Shown: positions 23,483 through 32,164, counted from the first letter of the stretch. The stretch is 64,000 nucleotides of DNA from CBDDFV01 sp965227335 (GCA_965227335.1 CBDDFV010000009.1:310001-374000), one strand, 5' to 3'. Notes: generated from the letters alone by a model not told the origin. A program made the numbers and translations.

Positions 23483-24942
23483 GCCCGACCGTCGACCCGT
23501 TTGAGGATCTGGCCGACCTCTTCCTCACCACGCCGGCGCCGTCCCGTTCGCAAACGGAACGCCGCACATTCATCGACGTTGTCATGGTCGGTCACCTGCC
23601 CGTCCGGGCCGGACTCTGGCTCACGCCCTACGCCGACTGGTGCGCGCAGTCCGTCGGGGCCACCGCTCTGGTCCGGCTCGACCGACCCTCGCCCACCATC
23701 GAACTCGTCCGAGGCCGACGCACGTCGTCCGGCGACGCGATCGACGCGTCATTCCTCGACGCCCTCGACGACGTCGCCCTCGACGCCGCGATGTGGGTCG
23801 TCCGGCCGCCCCTCGACGCCGACTTCACCGACATCGTCCGAGCCGAACCCGACCGCGTGACGATCCTCTCCGGCGCCGATGAGGCCGCGATCGTCGCCGC
23901 GTACCAGCTCATCAAGAAGGTCATCGACGCGGCGGAGATGCTCGATCGCGACGCTCCGGAGATCGGCGTGGCGATCCTCGGCTCCGAGGAAGCAGTCGCG
24001 CGACGCGCAGTGGAGCGCCTCGGACGCACGACGAGCCGCTTCCTCCATGTCGAAATCCCGCTGGTCGCCGCGATCCCGCGGATGGACGCGGCGGCCCCGG
24101 CGTCCCGATTCGTGCAGTGCCGGCGCGACGACGAGGCGACCATCGCCAACGCCGCGCGTCGCATCCGGACCATCCGCGCCACCGCGACCCTCGACGCCGG
24201 CCGCTCGCCGACCATCGAGACCGACGCCGACGTCGCGGCTCGCGTCACGGACGATGCGCCCCCGATCATTCCGCCGCCCAAGACGCCGCCGCCGCCGGCG
24301 ACGCCGCCGACTTCAGAGCCGACGTCGGAGCCGCCCGCCGAAACGACGCCGGCGGAGTTCGACACGCCGCCCACCCCCGCCGCCGCCTCACCCGGGCGCG
24401 ATCCCTGGATCGACGCGGGCGCGGAAGTCGCGAAGGAGCTCGCGGCCGGCCTCAGCGGCATCGGCGACGCGACGCCCGAACCGACCGTCGTTCCCTTCAA
24501 GCTCGACCCGAAACCTGTCGTCGAACTCGAGCCCAAGATGACCGACCCGCCTCTCGAACCCGATTGCGACGGTCTCCCCCGCGCGCTGGCGTCGTACGTC
24601 GACGGGCTCACCCCGCTCGCCACACGCTGCCCCGACCATGACCACGTCGAGGTCGCCGTCGACGCCGCCGGGCGGCTGCATGTGCTTGGTCACGAGAACG
24701 ACGTCGCCGAGATGCACATCGTCGCCCGCTGGGCGCACGATCACGCCGAACTGATCAGCCGCGCGTTCCCCGGCGTGACGCTCGAAACCACACGCCCCGC
24801 CCGACTGCACGTGTTCACAAGCGAACCCGCCCGCGTGTCGAAGCTGCACAACAGCGATATCGCGCTGCATGTCCTCGCCCCGGTGCGGGTCGGCGAACAG
24901 ACGGGATGGTACGCCGCGCCGCTGAACACGCCGCGCGGCTGA
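23479..24942 (+). CDS. Unknown partner of the ParA-CBM48 protein; possibly a degenerate MinD/ParA-like protein
   Basis: A 487-residue protein coupled to the ParA gene by an ATGA overlap. The N-terminal 230 residues look like an alpha/beta domain (FIDVVMVGHLPVRAGLWLTPYADW; IGVAILGSEEAVARRAVERLGRTTSRFL...PLVAAIPRMD). The second segment resembles the late strands of FlhG/MinD ATPases, but no Walker A is present. A long Pro/Thr/Glu-rich disordered linker (about 255-310) is followed by a C-terminal domain (about 365-487) with HVEVAVDAAGRLHVLGHENDVAEMHIVARWAHDHAELI. Likely a cytoplasmic partner or scaffold of the ATPase. No family is recognised with confidence. Confidence 0.65.
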   Translation: MSPTVDPFEDLADLFLTTPAPSRSQTERRTFIDVVMVGHLPVRAGLWLTPYADWCAQSVGATALVRLDRPSPTIELVRGRRTSSGDAIDASFLDALDDVALDAAMWVVRPPLDADFTDIVRAEPDRVTILSGADEAAIVAAYQLIKKVIDAAEMLDRDAPEIGVAILGSEEAVARRAVERLGRTTSRFLHVEIPLVAAIPRMDAAAPASRFVQCRRDDEATIANAARRIRTIRATATLDAGRSPTIETDADVAARVTDDAPPIIPPPKTPPPPATPPTSEPTSEPPAETTPAEFDTPPTPAAASPGRDPWIDAGAEVAKELAAGLSGIGDATPEPTVVPFKLDPKPVVELEPKMTDPPLEPDCDGLPRALASYVDGLTPLATRCPDHDHVEVAVDAAGRLHVLGHENDVAEMHIVARWAHDHAELISRAFPGVTLETTRPARLHVFTSEPARVSKLHNSDIALHVLAPVRVGEQTGWYAAPLNTPRG

Positions 24943-25344
24943 TCACCGATCCCTCACCCGCCGCACGAACCGCAGCCCCGACCACACGTCGTCAATCGCG
25001 CACGTCTTGTTGTCGACGAGGCCCAGCCCGAGCCCGATGTCGCGCACCCGCCCGTCGCTCAGATCCGTCGGCGCGCCGGACGCCTTCTTCGGCCAGCCGA
25101 GCCACAGCATGCCGGCCGTCGTGAGACGCGCGGCGAGTTTCGGGGCCTGGCGCTCCATGGCCGTCGCGCGATCCGTCAGGAACAGAATCAGATCGAACGG
25201 CCGCGTGCCGCGCAGGCTCGTCGCGACGTCGACCGCCGCGTCGAGATCCAGTTCGATCTCGCCCGCCCGGCCGATCAGCGCGATGCGGTGCTCCGGCTTG
25301 ACGCCAAGCTTCCTCGGCAACGGCGTGCCCGAGTAACCGGCCAT
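24943..25344 (-). CDS. DUF3052 family protein
   Basis: A 133-residue cytoplasmic protein with the DUF3052 features: the start AGYSGTPLPRKLGVKPEHRIALIG, FDLILFLTDRATAMERQAPKLAARLTTAGMLWLGWPKKASG, and the ending DNKTCAIDDVWSGLRFVRR. The family is small, widespread in Actinobacteria and Planctomycetes, and functionally uncharacterised. Its ATG shares one base with the stop of the upstream dipeptidase (TGATG at 25342-25346), so it is translationally coupled. Confidence 0.85.
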   Translation of the reverse strand: MAGYSGTPLPRKLGVKPEHRIALIGRAGEIELDLDAAVDVATSLRGTRPFDLILFLTDRATAMERQAPKLAARLTTAGMLWLGWPKKASGAPTDLSDGRVRDIGLGLGLVDNKTCAIDDVWSGLRFVRRVRDR

Positions 25345-26360
25345 CAGTCCTCGCTCCATGCCGCCCGCAGGAACCGCTCCCAGGCCCCGTGCGCGAATGA
25401 TTCGATCTCCTCGTCCGACCATCCCGCATCGCGCAGCGCCGCCGCCAGTCCGCCGAGCTTCATCGGGTGATCGAGATCCATCGGCAGGCCCTTCGGCGGA
25501 AAGCCGCCGTCCATGTCCGATCCGAGCCCGATCTGCGTGCGTCCGCCCATGACCGCCGCGAGATGCTCGACGTGCGCGACGCAGTCCGCGATCGACGCCC
25601 GCTGCCCGCGCACGAGGCCCTTCCGCAGGAAATTCGACACAAGGTTGATCCCGATCACGCCGCCTCGCGCCGCCAGCGCCCGGATCTGATCGTCCCGCAG
25701 GTTCCGCTGGCTGTCGGTGTCGAGCAACGCGCGGCAGTTCGAATGGCTCGCCGCAATCGGACCCTTCGCCAACGCCATCACATCGTCGAACGCAGCGTCG
25801 GCGAGATGCGTCACGTCGTGGATGACGCCGTGCGCATCGAGCGCGGCGACCATGTCGCGCCCCGCCGACGTCAGCGGACCCGGCTCGCCGTTGCCGCCCG
25901 CGTAGCGCGATGCGATCGCCCAGGTGAGACCGACCATCCGCACGCCGCGCTCGACCCACCAGTCGACATGATCGGGATCGCGGATCGGGTCGGCGCCCTC
26001 CATGAGGATCATCAGGCCGGGCTGACCGTCATCGTTGACGACGTCGAGGTCGCCCACGCTGCGCACGAGCCGGACGACCCCGGCCTCGTGGAGCGTGTGG
26101 TAGTGCTCCAGTTGCCGTCGTCCCGCGGCCTCCGCGCCGTCGACGTCATTCCGTCCCTGATAGGCCCCGGCGGTTCCGAGGTGATCGGGTCCCGGGTCGG
26201 TGTAGATCGTGCCGAAGACGAGTCGCAGATCGCCGTCCCGCAGGGTGGGAATGGTCGCGCAGAAGCGGTCGTCGGTGGGGGGGCGGGTCAGGTCGAGCCC
26301 CTGTTCGGCGTTGTACGCGAGGTCGAGATGGCCGTCGATCCAGTAGGCGGGGGCGGTCAT
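25344..26360 (-). CDS. Membrane-dipeptidase family zinc peptidase (M19, renal dipeptidase-like)
   Basis: A 338-residue amidohydrolase-fold peptidase. Metal ligands are visible: HxD in WIDGHLDLAYN (residues about 9-14), Glu in LMILMEGADP, His in VIHDVTHLAD and His in IAASHSNCRA, then LGSDMDGGFPPKGL. The family cleaves dipeptides, often with D-residues at the C-terminus. No signal peptide is seen, so it is probably cytoplasmic. The ATG at 26360 gives the family start; the frame runs further upstream without similarity. It is coupled to the DUF3052 gene. Confidence 0.88.
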   Translation of the reverse strand: MTAPAYWIDGHLDLAYNAEQGLDLTRPPTDDRFCATIPTLRDGDLRLVFGTIYTDPGPDHLGTAGAYQGRNDVDGAEAAGRRQLEHYHTLHEAGVVRLVRSVGDLDVVNDDGQPGLMILMEGADPIRDPDHVDWWVERGVRMVGLTWAIASRYAGGNGEPGPLTSAGRDMVAALDAHGVIHDVTHLADAAFDDVMALAKGPIAASHSNCRALLDTDSQRNLRDDQIRALAARGGVIGINLVSNFLRKGLVRGQRASIADCVAHVEHLAAVMGGRTQIGLGSDMDGGFPPKGLPMDLDHPMKLGGLAAALRDAGWSDEEIESFAHGAWERFLRAAWSED

Positions 26361-26488
26361 GGTCGGCTCCGTGGGGGTCGGGACGTATGATAGATGATCC
26401 TCCCGGAGTTCCCGATGGCCCCGCTGACGACCCCCGAATGCACCTTCAGCCCCGCCGCCCGGTCTGAATCCGACGCGGAAGGAGCCGC

Positions 26489-27016
26489 ATGACCCGCATC
26501 GACGCTCCATCCGGCGCGACGCCGCCGACCGATCTCGCGGACGCAACCACGCTTGCGAGGCGGACGCAGCTCGAGGCGAACGCCCGACGCGAGGTGTTCC
26601 TCCGCCGGTTCGTCGCCGCCCTCTTCGCGCTGGGCGGCCTGGCCGTGCTGTCGCTCGCGGCGGTGCTCGAGCCCTCGGACGCCGGCCTCGGCACCCACAC
26701 GACCCTCGGCATGCCCCCGTGCGGGTGGATGATCGCCGCGGATACGCCGTGTCCCACGTGCGGCATGACGACGTCCTTCGCCCACGCCGCGGACGGCCGG
26801 TTCCTCGACTCGTTCCTGACCCAGCCGGCGGGCTTCGTACTCGCTCTCGGGATGGCGGCGGGCGTCCTGCTGGCGATCTATGTCGCGTTGACAGGGTCGC
26901 GGGTGGTTGTCATGCTCAGGGGGTTCTGGACCCGTCGTGCGACGTGGGCCGCCGTCGTGTTCGCCCTGGCGGCCTGGCTCTACAAGATCGCCGACTATAA
27001 GGATTTGATCGGATGA
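26489..27016 (+). CDS. DUF2752 membrane protein
   Basis: A 175-residue inner membrane protein with three hydrophobic segments (FVAALFALGGLAVLSLAAVL; FVLALGMAAGVLLAIYVAL; TWAAVVFALAAWLYKIA). Between the first two is the family signature CGWMIAADTPCPTCGMTTSF, the conserved CPxCGxTT/R. The cysteine pair may be redox active or metal binding. Function of the family is not established. Its stop overlaps the start of the following lipoprotein gene (27013-27016). Confidence 0.85.
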   Translation: MTRIDAPSGATPPTDLADATTLARRTQLEANARREVFLRRFVAALFALGGLAVLSLAAVLEPSDAGLGTHTTLGMPPCGWMIAADTPCPTCGMTTSFAHAADGRFLDSFLTQPAGFVLALGMAAGVLLAIYVALTGSRVVVMLRGFWTRRATWAAVVFALAAWLYKIADYKDLIG

Positions 27017-27717
27017 TGCGGAACGTGCGAAACGCGGCGATGACCGTCATCGCGAGCGCGGCGGCCGGTGCGATGCTTGCGACCCTCCCCGGCTGTCAGC
27101 TCTGGTCCCTGGCCGGCGGCGCCGCGCAGAACTTCGAGTATCAGAAGAAGATCGAGGTCCTCGCCGAGTACGAGGGTCTGCAGGGCAAGAAGATCGCGAT
27201 CCTCGTCGACATGGATCCTGCCGTCGCGTACCAGTACGCCGGCCTCGACTTCACGCTCGCGGACATGTGCGCGCGTCGGATCGCCGAGAACGTCCCCAAC
27301 GCGCTCGTCGTCAATCCGAAGTACGTCATCGACTGGCAGTACCGCACGCCGCAGTGGAACGCCATGGGCTACGGCGAGATCGCCGAACTCATGGGCGTCG
27401 ATCGCATCGTGCACGTGGATCTCTACGAGTATCGCCTGAACCCGCCCGGCAACCGCTTCGAGTGGGAGGGCGTGATCGGCGCGTACGTGAACGTGCTCGA
27501 GGCGGACGGTCTGGATCCTGATATCTACGCCGCGAGCTTCGACGTCTCCGCCACGTTCCCGGACAACCAGGGCGTGCCGATCGATGCGTTGGAAGGGGAT
27601 CAGGTCGCGACGGTGCTCGTCAACCGCTTCGCGCGGGATACGGCGTGGCTCTTCTACGACCACATCGAGCCGAAGTATCCGGACAAGTATCGTCCTGAAC
27701 TCGACAATCCGTCCTGA
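27013..27717 (+). CDS. Putative lipoprotein, first of a pair
   Basis: A 234-residue exported protein with a signal peptide ending in the lipobox TLPGC (Cys about residue 28). The mature part looks alpha/beta: KKIAILVDMDPAVAYQYAGL, FTLADMCARRIAENVPN, EIAELMGVDRIVHVDLYEYRL. This is similar in plan to small lipoproteins of the TolB-N/GNA1162 kind that form periplasmic assemblies, but only at the level of general appearance. It is coupled to the DUF2752 gene and followed after 17 nt by a second lipoprotein of similar plan. Confidence 0.7.
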   Translation: MMRNVRNAAMTVIASAAAGAMLATLPGCQLWSLAGGAAQNFEYQKKIEVLAEYEGLQGKKIAILVDMDPAVAYQYAGLDFTLADMCARRIAENVPNALVVNPKYVIDWQYRTPQWNAMGYGEIAELMGVDRIVHVDLYEYRLNPPGNRFEWEGVIGAYVNVLEADGLDPDIYAASFDVSATFPDNQGVPIDALEGDQVATVLVNRFARDTAWLFYDHIEPKYPDKYRPELDNPS

Positions 27718-27734
27718 ACGTACGGGAGCCAGTC

Positions 27735-28406
27735 ATGACCATCGCCTCCACTCGACTGCTCGCGGCGTTCGCGATGATGCTCGGCCTGCTGCTCATCGCC
27801 GGCTGCAACATCGTCGGTCCGGCCGCGTACCTCATCGAAGGCCAGGCCAAGAAGCCCGCCGCGTACGAACTTGATCCGACGCTCGACACCGTCGTCTTCA
27901 TCGACGACACGCGTCCGGTCATGAGCCCGACCTCGCTCCGTCTGGTCGTCGCCCGCGCGGTGAGCACGGAGCTGCAGCAACGCCAGCTCGTGGCGGTGGC
28001 GATCGACCCGCGACCGCTGCTGACGCTCGCCCGGCGGGAGTCGGCGTCGAATCCGATCTCCATCCAGGATCTAGCGGCGTCCGTCAACGCGAAGCAGGTC
28101 GTGTACGTGAAGATGGAGAACTTCCAGCTCGCCGTGAACAACCGACGGACGCCGACCGCGGTCGCCGAGGTGCGGGTGCTCAACATGGAAGAAAACCGGC
28201 GGGTCTTCCCCGATCCGACCACCGGCTCCTCCGGCTATCAGGTGGTCGCCCAGATGCGCGACGTGTCCTCCACCAACTACGACAGCCGCGTCGGCCAGGG
28301 CCGCCTCAAGGAGCGGCTCGCCGGCGAACTCGCGACGGAGATCGCCCGGGTCTTCTACGAACACGTCCCGGACGAGATCGGCACGCGGCTCGACGGTCCG
28401 CGGTAG
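27735..28406 (+). CDS. Putative lipoprotein, second of a pair
   Basis: A 223-residue exported protein with signal peptide and lipobox LIAGC (Cys about residue 24). The mature part again shows an alpha/beta pattern: LDTVVFIDDTRPVMSPTSLRLVVARAVSTELQQ, NAKQVVYVKMENFQL, AVAEVRVLNMEENRRVFPD, ending in a helix ERLAGELATEIARVFYEH. The order of elements parallels the preceding protein, whose end is also a helix with FARDTAWLFYDHIEP, so the two may be distant paralogues acting together at the outer membrane. The function is unknown. Confidence 0.7.
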   Translation: MTIASTRLLAAFAMMLGLLLIAGCNIVGPAAYLIEGQAKKPAAYELDPTLDTVVFIDDTRPVMSPTSLRLVVARAVSTELQQRQLVAVAIDPRPLLTLARRESASNPISIQDLAASVNAKQVVYVKMENFQLAVNNRRTPTAVAEVRVLNMEENRRVFPDPTTGSSGYQVVAQMRDVSSTNYDSRVGQGRLKERLAGELATEIARVFYEHVPDEIGTRLDGPR

Positions 28407-28409
28407 ACT
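28404..28409 (+). promoter_or_regulatory. -10-like box for a leaderless GT4 gene
   Basis: TAGACT overlaps the stop codon of the preceding lipoprotein gene and ends 7 nt before the ATG at 28417, a spacing that would start transcription at or next to the start codon. Confidence 0.4.
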
Positions 28410-28416
28410 CGCCTCG

Positions 28417-29649
28417 ATGCACGTCCTGCATCTGATCGATCCCGGCTCCCCCGGCGGCGGCGCATGCACGCTGCGGCTCATGGCCGCCCCCGTCGAACGG
28501 CTCACGTCCGTGCGTCATCACGTCCTCGTGGTCGGCGCGCAACGGCACCTCGATCTCGCCGCCCGGTGCGGCGTGGAGGCGGACGGCGTCCTGCCCGCCC
28601 CGGCCCGGATTCCGCTCTTCGGCTACCGGTCGCTCCGGCGGGTCATCGCGGCGTACGAGGCGGCGTACGGACCGATCGACCTGATCCACGCGTGGACGGC
28701 CCGGACCGCCATGCTCGCCATCGCCGCCGCGCCTCACATTCCGCGAGTGGCGACCCTCGCCATCGGACCCGTCAACGGCATGCTCATGCACGCGCTCGCG
28801 GCGATGCTCGAGTATCACCCCACGCCGCTCCTCGCCTCATCGTCCGCCGTCGCCCGCGAATACGAGACGATGGGCGTCGATCGCGATCACCTCGCCGTGC
28901 TCCGTCCCGCCGTAAACCCGGAGCGCATTCCGTTCGACCAGCGCGACGACATCCGACGCGAACTCGGCGTCGACGACGACACGCTGCTCGTCGGCCTCCT
29001 CGCCGAGCCCAGCGACTGGGCGGACGGACGCCAGGCCGCCGCGGCGGTGACGCCGGCGATCGCCGCGAAACGCCGGGTGAAACTGCTGATGCACCCGCGC
29101 ACGACGCGTCATGTCGAGGCGAAACGCTGGGTCCAGACCGCCGGCTGGGCGGAGTCGCTCATCCTCGATCGCCGGACGACCGAGCCCTGGCGGCTCGTCC
29201 CGGCCCTCGACGCCGCGCTCCTGATCGGCGGCGAGATGAACGCCGTCGACATGTCCGGCGCGGCGTCGCCGTTTTCGCTCCTGCTCGGCGGCGGGAGTCG
29301 CCTGCGTCCCATGCCGGGCGTCATGCCGCTCCTGTGGGCGATGGCGGCGGGCGTGCCCGTGATCGCCGAAGCAAGTGATGCGGTGAAGGATATCGTCATC
29401 GACGGCCGGACCGGCCTGCTCGTCCCGCCTCGCGACGCGGCGGCGGCGACCGACCGCATCATCCGTCTCCACGACGACCGAACCATCGGCGGCCGCCTCG
29501 GCGCCGCCGCGAAGCAGGTGGTCAACGACGACTTCCACGTCGCCGCGTACTGTGTCCGCCTGAAGACCGCCTACGAACGTGCGATGCATGAAGAGAGCTT
29601 CCGCCCCTCGCTCGACGAACCCCGCATCGACTACGTCCAGGCGCAGTGA
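28417..29649 (+). CDS. Family 4 glycosyltransferase
   Basis: A 410-residue GT-B protein. The N-terminal half begins HVLHLIDPGSPGGGACTLRLM and contains IDLIHAWTARTAMLA. The C-terminal half has the nucleotide-sugar region ending LLWAMAAGVPVIAEASDAVKDIVIDGRTGLLVPPRDAAA, the GT4 E-x7-E-like segment, although the first acid is replaced (MPLLWAMAAG in place of the usual E-A-M-A). Acceptor and donor are unknown. The start has a TAGACT box 7 nt upstream, so it may be leaderless. It converges on an amidohydrolase gene. Confidence 0.82.
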   Translation: MHVLHLIDPGSPGGGACTLRLMAAPVERLTSVRHHVLVVGAQRHLDLAARCGVEADGVLPAPARIPLFGYRSLRRVIAAYEAAYGPIDLIHAWTARTAMLAIAAAPHIPRVATLAIGPVNGMLMHALAAMLEYHPTPLLASSSAVAREYETMGVDRDHLAVLRPAVNPERIPFDQRDDIRRELGVDDDTLLVGLLAEPSDWADGRQAAAAVTPAIAAKRRVKLLMHPRTTRHVEAKRWVQTAGWAESLILDRRTTEPWRLVPALDAALLIGGEMNAVDMSGAASPFSLLLGGGSRLRPMPGVMPLLWAMAAGVPVIAEASDAVKDIVIDGRTGLLVPPRDAAAATDRIIRLHDDRTIGGRLGAAAKQVVNDDFHVAAYCVRLKTAYERAMHEESFRPSLDEPRIDYVQAQ

Positions 29650-29670
29650 AACAGGCAGCGGTAGCGGTCG

Positions 29671-29692
29671 GTTCCGCACGAACTTGCGGAAC
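29671..29692. terminator. Hairpin 1 between convergent genes
   Basis: Perfect 8-bp stem GTTCCGCA / TGCGGAAC with a 6-nt loop, 21 nt after the GT4 stop. No T-tract follows. It shares the GTTCCGCACG arm with the hairpin at 29848-29869. Confidence 0.45.
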
Positions 29693-29847
29693 GTGCCCAG
29701 CGACGCTTCGGTCGTTCCGCGCTCGCGACGACACGCGCAGGTTGGGCCTCCGGCCCGACATCGAACCGCATCGCGGGCGTTTCGCCAGTTGGCCGGGGAT
29801 GTGTTCGACCACCGAAACACCGCGGAAGGCGACCGGTCGTCGCGCCC

Positions 29848-29869
29848 GTTCCGCACGTTCGTGCAGAAC
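29848..29869. terminator. Hairpin 2 between convergent genes
   Basis: GTTCCGCACG TT CGTGCAGAAC: nine of ten arm bases pair around a 2-nt centre. It ends one base before the stop codon of the amidohydrolase gene and repeats the left arm of the hairpin at 29671. Probably the bidirectional end region of two convergent units. Confidence 0.45.
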
Positions 29870-30994
29870 CTACGTGTTCCGGAACAACGGCTCGAGCAAC
29901 GCGTCCGCGGCGTCCCGGTACAGCACACGCAGGAGATCCGGCGGGACAGACTTCCCCCGCAGGGGCGGCGCGTCGAACTCATCGTAGCGGTCCGGCGCCA
30001 CCAGGGCGAGATCCGGGTCCGCGATCGGCGATTCGCCGTCGTAATCCGTCTCCCACATGGTTCGCAGCGCCCAGTAGCGGCCGGCGTACAGGTCAAACGC
30101 CCGTTCCGGCGAGTCCGCCTTCTGCGCCATCTCCTTCATCGCGCCCTCGGCCGGCGACAGATGATCATCGCTCGTCACGATGTCCGAACCGAAGAGCACC
30201 CGCCCCTCGAAGCGACGCAGGAACGCGATCAGCTCGTCCGGCGAATGCTTGCTTAACTCGCGCACCATCCACTTCGTCGCGCTCGTATCGAGATACAGAT
30301 TGTCATGGCGATCGAGCAGGCCCGTAAGGAACTCGAGGTCCTCCGGCCACCCGCCCATGTGGGCCGCGATCCACGGCTGCGTGAACCGGTCCAGCATCCG
30401 CTCGAACGGCTCATACTGCTCCCGCTTCGTGCCGTAGAACGACGCGTCCTGGTACTTCGTCTCGAACCACGTGTCCGGGTCCGCGATGTGGGCCATGAAG
30501 TACATCCCGAGCCCCGCCCCCGCCTCCATCGCGGCGATGCGGTGCGGCGCGTCCAGACGCATCAGGTCCGGATCGCCCATCTCCCGGCCGTAATCGCGCC
30601 CCCGCGGCGCACACCAGAACTTGACGATCCGCGCGCCGAGCGCGTGGTACTGCTCGATCCGCTTCGGGTATCCGGTCGTCATCGCTTCCCGCCGGTTCTC
30701 GGTCGCCCAGTAGTTCGGCACCGCGATGTACCGGATCCGACCGTCCAGCGTCTCCCGGATCGGCTCGCACTCCTCGAGCGGCGTCATCGAATACGTCATC
30801 GAGACGCCGTACGCCTCGGCCGCGTCCTTGTAGATCTTCGCCGCCGCCAGACCGCCGATGTGCGAGTGCACATCGATGATCCCGCCGTCGATCGCGCGGA
30901 ATCGCGACGCCTCGGCGCGAAAGTCCAGTCCGAGACGGTTCTCGGGACGTCGGGCGGTTGACGGCGTGTCGGCGGTCATGGGACGATCTGACAT
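29870..30994 (-). CDS. Amidohydrolase-2 (TIM-barrel metal-dependent hydrolase) family protein
   Basis: A 374-residue protein. The first metal motif is IIDVHSHIGGLAAAKIY (HxH, residues 43-45), a His lies in YFMAHIADPDTWF, another in PWIAAHMGGWPEDL, and the terminal Asp in RVLFGSDIVTSDDHL. This is the Amidohydro_2 pattern of hydrolases and decarboxylases; the substrate is unknown. TATGAT (31001-31006) lies 6 nt before the ATG, compatible with leaderless transcription. A Met five codons in (30979) is an alternative. The start abuts that of the divergent glycosyltransferase gene. Confidence 0.82.
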   Translation of the reverse strand: MSDRPMTADTPSTARRPENRLGLDFRAEASRFRAIDGGIIDVHSHIGGLAAAKIYKDAAEAYGVSMTYSMTPLEECEPIRETLDGRIRYIAVPNYWATENRREAMTTGYPKRIEQYHALGARIVKFWCAPRGRDYGREMGDPDLMRLDAPHRIAAMEAGAGLGMYFMAHIADPDTWFETKYQDASFYGTKREQYEPFERMLDRFTQPWIAAHMGGWPEDLEFLTGLLDRHDNLYLDTSATKWMVRELSKHSPDELIAFLRRFEGRVLFGSDIVTSDDHLSPAEGAMKEMAQKADSPERAFDLYAGRYWALRTMWETDYDGESPIADPDLALVAPDRYDEFDAPPLRGKSVPPDLLRVLYRDAADALLEPLFRNT

Positions 30995-32164
30995 GTGCAG
31001 ATCATAGGCCCCGAACCCGACGCCACGCCTCGCATCGTCCTCGCGCACGACTGGCTCATCGGCGTCCGGGGCGGCGAACTCGTGCTCGATCGTCTCGCGC
31101 GTCAGTTCGGCCCGACCGATCTCGTCACCCTGGTGGACGCCGGCGGGCCCATGACGCCGGCCATCCGCGCGTGCGACGTCCGGACGTCGCCGCTGCAGCG
31201 ACTGCCCGGCGCGACCGGACGCGCGCGTCGGTATTACCTCCCGTTGATGCAGTGGGCCGCGCGTCGCCTCCGCATCCCGCCGTGCGATCTCGTCATCTCG
31301 ACCAGCTCCGCCGTCATGACGTGCATCCGCCCCCCGGAGGGCGTGCCGCATCTGTGCTACTGCCACTCGCCCGCCCGATACATCTGGGAGCAGACGGATG
31401 ATTACGCGATCGGGCGCGGCGGCTCGCTTCGCGCCGTCGGTCTCCGCGCCGTGCGACGACGATTCCAGACCCGCGATCTCGCCGCCACGCAACGGGTGAC
31501 GCACTTCCTCGCCAACAGCGCCCACACCGCGGCGCGGATTCGACGCTGTTACGACCGCGAGGCGGACGTCGTGTATCCGCCCGTGCGCACAACGTACTTC
31601 ACGCCCGATCCCGCGCTTCGGCGCGAAGACTGGCGGCTCGTCGTCGCCGCGCTGGAGCCGTACAAGCGGACGGACCTTGCGATTCGCGCGGCGAACGAGG
31701 CGGGCTTCCCGCTGAAGGTCGTGGGGGGCGGCTCCCAGCTGGCGGCGGTGCGGGAGCTCGCCGGGCCCACCGTCGAGGTGCTCGGACGTGTCAGCGATGA
31801 TGAACTCCGCGACCTGTATCGCCGGGCCCGGGCGCTGATCTTTCCGCAACGCGAGGACTTCGGCATCGTCGCGGCGGAAGCGCTCGCGTGCGGCTGCCCC
31901 GTCCTCGCCTTCGACGCGGGCGGCGGACGCGAAATCGTCACGGAAGGAACGGGCGTGCTGTTTCCGGAGCAGACGGTCGCGTCGCTCCTCGCGGCGATCC
32001 GTGCCCAAGATGCGGACCGACGCCTTGACGACGCCGGCGCGGCCTGCCGGGCGCGAGCGGAACACTTCAGCGAGGCGACATTCGACGCGACGATCGCGCG
32101 TCAGGTCCGACGTCTGCTCGCAGGGAATCAGGCGGGGACCGCGTCAGGCGCTGTCGCGATGTGA
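30995..32164 (+). CDS. Family 4 glycosyltransferase (WcaC/mannosyltransferase-like)
   Basis: A 389-residue GT-B glycosyltransferase. Features: IVLAHDWLIGVRGGELVLDRLARQFG, STSSAVMTCIRPPEGVPHLCYCHSPARYIWEQ, VVYPPVRTTYF, LEPYKRTDLAIRAAN, and FPQREDFGIVAAEALACGCPVLAFDAGGGREIV, the full GT4 E-x7-E motif. Likely in envelope polysaccharide synthesis. The start is a GTG touching the ATG of the divergent amidohydrolase gene with no gap, so one of the two starts may really lie further in. The 3' end overlaps the convergent flavin reductase gene by 21 bases. Confidence 0.88.
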   Translation: MQIIGPEPDATPRIVLAHDWLIGVRGGELVLDRLARQFGPTDLVTLVDAGGPMTPAIRACDVRTSPLQRLPGATGRARRYYLPLMQWAARRLRIPPCDLVISTSSAVMTCIRPPEGVPHLCYCHSPARYIWEQTDDYAIGRGGSLRAVGLRAVRRRFQTRDLAATQRVTHFLANSAHTAARIRRCYDREADVVYPPVRTTYFTPDPALRREDWRLVVAALEPYKRTDLAIRAANEAGFPLKVVGGGSQLAAVRELAGPTVEVLGRVSDDELRDLYRRARALIFPQREDFGIVAAEALACGCPVLAFDAGGGREIVTEGTGVLFPEQTVASLLAAIRAQDADRRLDDAGAACRARAEHFSEATFDATIARQVRRLLAGNQAGTASGAVAM

